Shown: positions 58,912 through 64,000 of the stretch, in pieces
Layout of the letters: each line of letters begins with the position of its first letter
How positions within the stretch are numbered: position 1 is the stretch's first letter
Assembly: GCA_020627655.1 (NCBI GenBank)
Contig: JAHDGM010000003.1
Location: 39,599 to 103,598 of the forward strand
Length of the DNA: 64,000 bases
Origin: Hellea sp.
Lineage (GTDB): Bacteria > Pseudomonadota > Alphaproteobacteria > Caulobacterales > Maricaulaceae
Direction: 5' to 3'
Position numbers and translations under genes: made by a program
Notes under the pieces: generated by a model
What the model was told of the DNA's origin: nothing
Database searches by the model: none
What the model saw: only the letters and a program-made list of their open reading frames with translations

Positions 58912-60245
58912 TATGTCTTATACCTCACCTTAATACGCGGTGCATAGGGGTCAGGTTTAGTTCCCATATTATCCATTCCCGGCTCTGGCCCAAACAAAGT
59001 TTCGCGTGCGCCAACTTTATCGATCATATATTCATCAGCCAAAAATTTCGACACATAGTCACGCTTGGCGTCCGGCCAGCTTCTGTATGCTTCGTAAAAA
59101 GCCTGTTTGTGACAAATAAAGAGTTGCCGGAAATCCAGGGGGGATAACTCCGCTAATAACATATTAATCAGATCACGATCCGGATGGGGACGAGACCTGA
59201 AGGCGTAAAAGTAGGCAGGATGTTCCGGATCAAGACTGGGGTATCGACCCTTGTGAGATGCCCAGCGGTGTATATCCATAAGACCATGATATTCAGGCGG
59301 TAATTTAGAGGCGTATTGTCGTCCGATCTGGCGAATTTGCGGCCGGCTTAAATCCCCCAAGTCGTCTCCAAAAGTCGCGGCGGTTGCGATAATCATAAAA
59401 TCAAGTTTTTGGCGAATAATGGCCGCATCGGCTTCGTTTTGTTCCGTAACGATTAATTCGATCAAATTTTGCTTATACAAAAATTCTGCAATCTCGCGGC
59501 GCTGCGAGAATGTATAGGCCGACTCAATGCCCATGTCTGCAAGACCGTCTATGGCATTCCTGGCAATAACAGCAGGGCGCGCAACATCACGAAACATATA
59601 AAGACCGCCAAAATGCGCCGTATAGTAATTGCCCTTAGCATAGGTTTTAGGTTTCAGCTGTATGGGAAAGCGTGTGATATCGCCTGTCTTTTTGGCAAGC
59701 TCTATCATTTCCGCAATCAAGACATCGTCCCACCACGCATCTTCCTCATTCATAAACTGATTGATATTATCCTGCAGAGTTTCGGCAAAGGCCACATGTT
59801 CTGTGACAGTATCGGCTTCAATAGTAATCTGATTGATCCGCATTAAATCCGCCGGTGTCTTTATTTCAAAAACAGAATTCACCAATTCACCTGTGACCGC
59901 TTCGCGCGCCGTAAGAGCGAAAAGCTCCTCTTCGTGGTCATCAATAAAGTCACGCAGGATAGACCGCGACGTAGAAAATTTTGACGACAAAAGCGGCGCT
60001 GTTTTCTGATCCGTCATTAACAAGATAAACTGCTGGTTACACCCTTTAGGATTCAAATAAAGATCATCTCCCAACTCATCACCGATTTCCGGTGAATACC
60101 CGCTAATATCAATATGAAACTCTGTCAGCTTGGTTTCCTTACCGATCATATGTTTTAATGCACGATTATACCGACTGACCAGCGCTTCCGAAGACACCTC
60201 AATCAGATTACCAAACATCAAACCATATTTCACGAGCCGCATCAT
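58911..60245 (-). CDS. Conserved hypothetical protein (possibly DUF6638 family)
   Basis: 444-aa ORF, well-formed protein composition, operon context. Confidence 0.7.
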   Translation of the reverse strand: MMRLVKYGLMFGNLIEVSSEALVSRYNRALKHMIGKETKLTEFHIDISGYSPEIGDELGDDLYLNPKGCNQQFILLMTDQKTAPLLSSKFSTSRSILRDFIDDHEEELFALTAREAVTGELVNSVFEIKTPADLMRINQITIEADTVTEHVAFAETLQDNINQFMNEEDAWWDDVLIAEMIELAKKTGDITRFPIQLKPKTYAKGNYYTAHFGGLYMFRDVARPAVIARNAIDGLADMGIESAYTFSQRREIAEFLYKQNLIELIVTEQNEADAAIIRQKLDFMIIATAATFGDDLGDLSRPQIRQIGRQYASKLPPEYHGLMDIHRWASHKGRYPSLDPEHPAYFYAFRSRPHPDRDLINMLLAELSPLDFRQLFICHKQAFYEAYRSWPDAKRDYVSKFLADEYMIDKVGARETLFGPEPGMDNMGTKPDPYAPRIKVRYKT

Positions 60246-60262
60246 GGGATGGCGTGTCCAGT

Positions 60263-60338
60263 TGTCATCCCGGCCTTGAGCCGGGACCTTCTGTCATATT
60301 GGAGAGGTCCCGGACTTGCACAGCAATCCGGGATGACA
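60263..60338. repeat. REP-like intergenic palindromic element
   Basis: Perfect 11-bp terminal inverted repeats TGTCATCCCGG...CCGGGATGACA, with internal CCGGGACC / GGTCCCGG arms. Confidence 0.8.
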
Positions 60339-60363
60339 GGAATTTTATAAACTATAAACTCCA

Positions 60364-62322
60364 TCAACCAGACTTCTCCGCTAGGTAACGGCGTTTGGCC
60401 TCTTCCATTCGGCGCATATCACGAACAGCATTTTCTATAGCCACTTCATCAGATTTATCCGCGTAACGGAACTCACTATCAGCATAACGATTGATCTCCT
60501 GCATTACCATTTCAATGGTAATGGGTCTGGATAGATCCGCGATCATGTTTTTCTTTGTATCATAATCCTTGGTCAGGAATAAATCCGGATTTTCCATCCA
60601 TTCATCCGGGAGCTCAAAATCCATAGCGCGCACTTTAATGGCATCCGTAATGTTTTTGATGGAACGACCTGTAAATCGTTCATCCACCTCTTGAATAGCT
60701 TTCAGATAAGTCCCGATCTTCGCTAATGTGTCTAGCTTTCCTATATCTTTGCTGACCCTGTCATAAACTCTGATCAGCCCATCTTCGAGGGGTTTGCTAT
60801 GCTTATCATAACTGGCAGCGATAGCTTTTTTGATTTGTTGATTGGCGTAAAGATCATGTTTGCCCACAGGGATATCATGGTTTTTACCCATAAGCAGATG
60901 CAGGATATCAATATAATCTTCGCGCGTCTGCGGCCCGTCCACCAAAAAACGTGCCGCCGCCCGCTGACGCAGGGCATCGTCCACATTCTCTGGATAGTTG
61001 GAGAACATACCAAAAGTGCAATTGCCGCGCACCACTGTATTGGCACCGGCGAAGCTTTCCATCAGCACAGCTGTGATTTCAAGCTGTCCGGCAGAAGATT
61101 GACGGTCACCGCGTTTGCCGGCCAGTTGGTCAATGTCATCAATAGTTCCAAACCCGATAACGTGAGGGTCGGTTATATTGCGGATAAAGTTTTTGGCGTT
61201 TTGCGCTGATTTACCCTGATAGCTGTCAATACTATCCGTAGAGAGGTTTTCATACCGAAACGGATAATCCGCCGCCTGACAATATTCATTGATCAGACCG
61301 GCCATCATTTGAATAAGCGTGGTCTTGCCAGTCCCGGGTTTACCATCGCCCATAAATGTAAAAACAAATCCGCCTAGCTCGGCGAACGGGTTGAGCTGCC
61401 GCTTAAAATCATAGGCCATTATCATTTTAGAGAGCTTCATGGCCTGATGTTTGGCGATATGATTGCCCACAACTTCATGAGGTTTCTTAAAACTCATGAC
61501 CAGCTTGCTGCTCTTTCCCTTGGTAGAAGGTGTAAACCCATCGATCTGAAAATCATCTTCCTCGACTCGGTAGCTAACAGCCGTGAAAGCGTCCAGGCGC
61601 GGCGTATTAGAAGCTCTCAGAGCAACCGCCTCCATGAGCTGTTCAAGAAATGCTGTCACCACCGGGATGAGTTGATCCTCACGGCTTACAAAAAGAGCCA
61701 GGTCTTGATCCAGTTCCCAAAGTGCGCCGGTCAGCGCTAATTGGGGATTATCTGTAAGCACTTCATCCACCGGCCCGATCTCAACCGTACCTTCGGTCAG
61801 TTCTGCCTGGTGAGTGGAGAGTAGATAGCTGGCCATATTGGCAAAAACATAAAGGCTGACCAAAGAACTGGCTGCTAAAAGTTCACTAAAATCCTGGGCG
61901 TGATTTTTTGATAATTTGCCCGCCAGATTATCTTTGAGAAGTTCACTAAGACCTGTTTGCTGGGCATATTGGTCTGAGACAACCATGGCAGTGGCAATAG
62001 CCCGCCTTAGACAAGTCAGCACGCTGGCCTCAAGCGGGGAGGTTAGAACATCACTGCCACTGACGGCATGAACCCGATCAATGAGGCGGATACCGTCCGG
62101 ACGGGCTGTGGATTTTGTGACAAGACCAGGTGTGGTTGATCTAAACCGCCTTGTACCGCCGCCTATACCCGGGGATTTTTCACGGCCTGCAGCAGCCTGC
62201 ACATCTGCCTTTTTAGCAATACGCGGCGTGTGATCAAAACCTGCCAATAGGCTTTCCGCCTGCGGATATTTTTCTTTAATCCGCTCTTCTTTGATTTCCA
62301 TGAGGTCGCCAGTTTGTGACAT
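60364..62322 (-). CDS. AAA+ family ATPase
   Basis: Walker A GDGKPGTGKTTLIQMMAGL, Walker B-like VIGFGTIDDIDQLAG, FGMFSNYPENVDDALRQRAAARFLVDGP. Confidence 0.85.
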   Translation of the reverse strand: MSQTGDLMEIKEERIKEKYPQAESLLAGFDHTPRIAKKADVQAAAGREKSPGIGGGTRRFRSTTPGLVTKSTARPDGIRLIDRVHAVSGSDVLTSPLEASVLTCLRRAIATAMVVSDQYAQQTGLSELLKDNLAGKLSKNHAQDFSELLAASSLVSLYVFANMASYLLSTHQAELTEGTVEIGPVDEVLTDNPQLALTGALWELDQDLALFVSREDQLIPVVTAFLEQLMEAVALRASNTPRLDAFTAVSYRVEEDDFQIDGFTPSTKGKSSKLVMSFKKPHEVVGNHIAKHQAMKLSKMIMAYDFKRQLNPFAELGGFVFTFMGDGKPGTGKTTLIQMMAGLINEYCQAADYPFRYENLSTDSIDSYQGKSAQNAKNFIRNITDPHVIGFGTIDDIDQLAGKRGDRQSSAGQLEITAVLMESFAGANTVVRGNCTFGMFSNYPENVDDALRQRAAARFLVDGPQTREDYIDILHLLMGKNHDIPVGKHDLYANQQIKKAIAASYDKHSKPLEDGLIRVYDRVSKDIGKLDTLAKIGTYLKAIQEVDERFTGRSIKNITDAIKVRAMDFELPDEWMENPDLFLTKDYDTKKNMIADLSRPITIEMVMQEINRYADSEFRYADKSDEVAIENAVRDMRRMEEAKRRYLAEKSG

Positions 62323-62329
62323 AATCGTC

Positions 62330-63508
62330 CTACATATAACTTAGAATTTTTGAATCCGTGCCCACCACATATTTGCGCGTGCGCGCGAGACTGGGCGGGT
62401 TCTTTTCTTTTAAGACCTGATAGGCCCTGTGCGGCAAGATCAGCGCGCGGCGAATATCACTGGCCCCGTCATCTCCGGAGAGGGCATTTTTATCAAGTTT
62501 GAAAACCTCTCTTTGCGCGCTGGCAAAAATACCCGTTTTTTCCCGCTTAGTTTTTTCTGATGTCAGGGTTTCAACGGTCCAGGCCAGCGCCCAGTCAAGG
62601 CCGGGCTGTCCCGCAGCCTCAGCCAAAACATCACGTAGCGGCCCATGCTGCTGAGTAAAGGCATGACTATACATTGGGCCTAAATGTACGCGGCGCAGAC
62701 GTTTAGGGTGAAGCTCGTCAAAATCCTGATCAAGTCCTCGGGCAATTGTAAGCAGTTTGAGGCTCGACATGGACTGAGATAAAAGATGACTTTGAACGCG
62801 CGGCCACCGACGCTCATCCAGTGGAAGGGCTTTCTTACCTGTATCCTCCAAATCCATCAAATAAATAGTCGGCACATTACTCTGACTATCATAAACGGCC
62901 CAATGGATGAGATATTGTTTTTTCTTGTCCTTGTGGCGGTTCTTCTTTCGCTTTTTAAGCTTTCCCTCCCATAGAGCCTGCGGATGGTTTTGCGGTAGAA
63001 ACAGGTTCGCACCTGTCAGATGCTCATAATATATGCGCTGGCTCATGGCATATTGCAGCTTGGTTGGGTGCGTTTGCTCGGCCAGAATATGACTGATCAT
63101 ATCTTTCTTGAGGCGCCCTTGAGAAGACAGGCTTAGCAAATAACTATCGGCTTGCAGCGCATCTGTGGCCATTTGCAGGATTTCAGAATAAATCGGGAAA
63201 CCACTATCCGATTTATCAATAGATAAAAGCTGGCCGGAATGATCACCGACCCGGTTAGCCATAAGGAACTTATAGGACAGTGCCGTAAATGTATGCGCCA
63301 GACCCTGCAGATATTGCAAAATGACCCGCGCCTCCAGCGGAGTAATCTGTTTTTCCTTGTAAGAAAGCGCAGCCACATCACCCATATGGGAAATGATACG
63401 TTCAAACTTGGAAAAATAACGGCGCGTCGCCCGCGCTCCTTCGATCACTTTGTGATCGAAGGTTAGTTGATCCGATATTTCTTTACGGGATTTAGTCTTT
63501 CTGGCCAT
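62330..63508 (-). CDS. Conserved hypothetical protein
   Basis: 392-aa ORF in an apparent operon with the AAA+ ATPase. Confidence 0.65.
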   Translation of the reverse strand: MARKTKSRKEISDQLTFDHKVIEGARATRRYFSKFERIISHMGDVAALSYKEKQITPLEARVILQYLQGLAHTFTALSYKFLMANRVGDHSGQLLSIDKSDSGFPIYSEILQMATDALQADSYLLSLSSQGRLKKDMISHILAEQTHPTKLQYAMSQRIYYEHLTGANLFLPQNHPQALWEGKLKKRKKNRHKDKKKQYLIHWAVYDSQSNVPTIYLMDLEDTGKKALPLDERRWPRVQSHLLSQSMSSLKLLTIARGLDQDFDELHPKRLRRVHLGPMYSHAFTQQHGPLRDVLAEAAGQPGLDWALAWTVETLTSEKTKREKTGIFASAQREVFKLDKNALSGDDGASDIRRALILPHRAYQVLKEKNPPSLARTRKYVVGTDSKILSYM

Positions 63509-63530
63509 AGGGGCTTATTGACCCCAAACC

Positions 63531-64000
63531 TTAACTGCCGGCCCCATAAGCATTTTTGTCATGCTTTTCGAGGATTTTCTCAAACCGTCTGGCAAAACGC
63601 TCATCAGCTTTGGCTTTTTCCTCAAGGACTTTACGCGCAAAGACGATATGATCATCGTGAGCTTCCAGCATTTCTGCCATTTTAGAATTGGTCGCCGCGC
63701 CAATGGCCGTCATTGCCACTTGGGCCTCTTGGTCTGTAGCCACACCGATTTCATTGATCTTGTGGGCAACATCTTGTTGCTGCGCCGTCTTGAGTGACTT
63801 GGTCAGCGCATCATAAAGAATAACCCGCTGCTTGGTGTCGGTTTGAAGCTTATTAATCAGCACCATTTGTGTGGCCGCTTGATTTTGCAAACTGTCCACC
63901 CAGCTTTTGCCTTTTTCTATATAACGCTCCAATGTCTGACTCTTCGCCAACTGAACCTGCTCCTGCTGGGCCATTTCATTGTGCTGGGCATTAATTGCCG
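63531..64000 (-). CDS. Coiled-coil protein, C-terminal part (continues beyond the right edge)
   Basis: The track ORF starts at Met 63974, but the frame stays open to the edge (AINAQHNEMAQQEQVQLAKSQTLERYIEKGKSW...). Confidence 0.6.
   Translation of the reverse strand, partial: AINAQHNEMAQQEQVQLAKSQTLERYIEKGKSWVDSLQNQAATQMVLINKLQTDTKQRVILYDALTKSLKTAQQQDVAHKINEIGVATDQEAQVAMTAIGAATNSKMAEMLEAHDDHIVFARKVLEEKAKADERFARRFEKILEKHDKNAYGAGS

Noticed and set aside
1-64000. tRNA, rRNA, tmRNA or prophage content
   Set aside because: No cloverleaf-like or rRNA segments and no phage structural genes recognised by eye; a tRNAscan/Infernal run would be needed to exclude small RNAs.
63531-64000. Calling the right-edge coiled-coil gene TelA (toxic anion resistance)
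   Set aside because: Context is suggestive, but the visible C-terminal part does not clearly match TelA; the upstream sequence is outside the window.

Overview
This is a roughly 64-kb alphaproteobacterial chromosomal window. The taxonomic guess (Caulobacterales/Hyphomonadales-like) is inferred from gene content and order. Housekeeping blocks: secA (5' part of the gene only; the gene runs off the left edge), a parvulin PPIase, argJ, mutT and a solitary Flp-type pilin; a comF / glutaredoxin / nitrilase / DUF1178 / BON run; YbjQ paralogs (one frameshifted), gshB and a MATE transporter; a RegA/RegB/SenC-Sco redox-regulation locus; two tandem paralogous lipoproteins; trkH, amtB and an AraC-type regulator; leuS-lptE-holA; and parB-parA-rsmG-mnmG with two near-consensus parS sites. 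About 20.8 kb of accessory DNA lies between holA and parB, which are usually adjacent in Alphaproteobacteria. It holds a polyamine operon (PLP decarboxylase / deoxyhypusine-synthase homolog / ureohydrolase) with a long structured leader, a pullulanase-like protein that has lost its catalytic motifs, and a mosaic stretch (44.2-53.2 kb) of small modules bounded by short direct repeats. These repeats include a second, mostly synonymously diverged copy of the parB 3' end. A second accessory block (57.9-64 kb) is an uncharacterised operon-like set: AAA+ ATPase, DUF1523-like membrane protein, small membrane protein, two large unknown proteins and a coiled-coil protein. My leading candidates for something undescribed are the repeat-bounded modules beside parB, the ODC leader with its candidate uORF, the shared lipoprotein domain at 49.8-51.8 kb, and the AAA+/DUF1523 cluster. 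All calls come from reading the sequence and the supplied translations; no database search was run.
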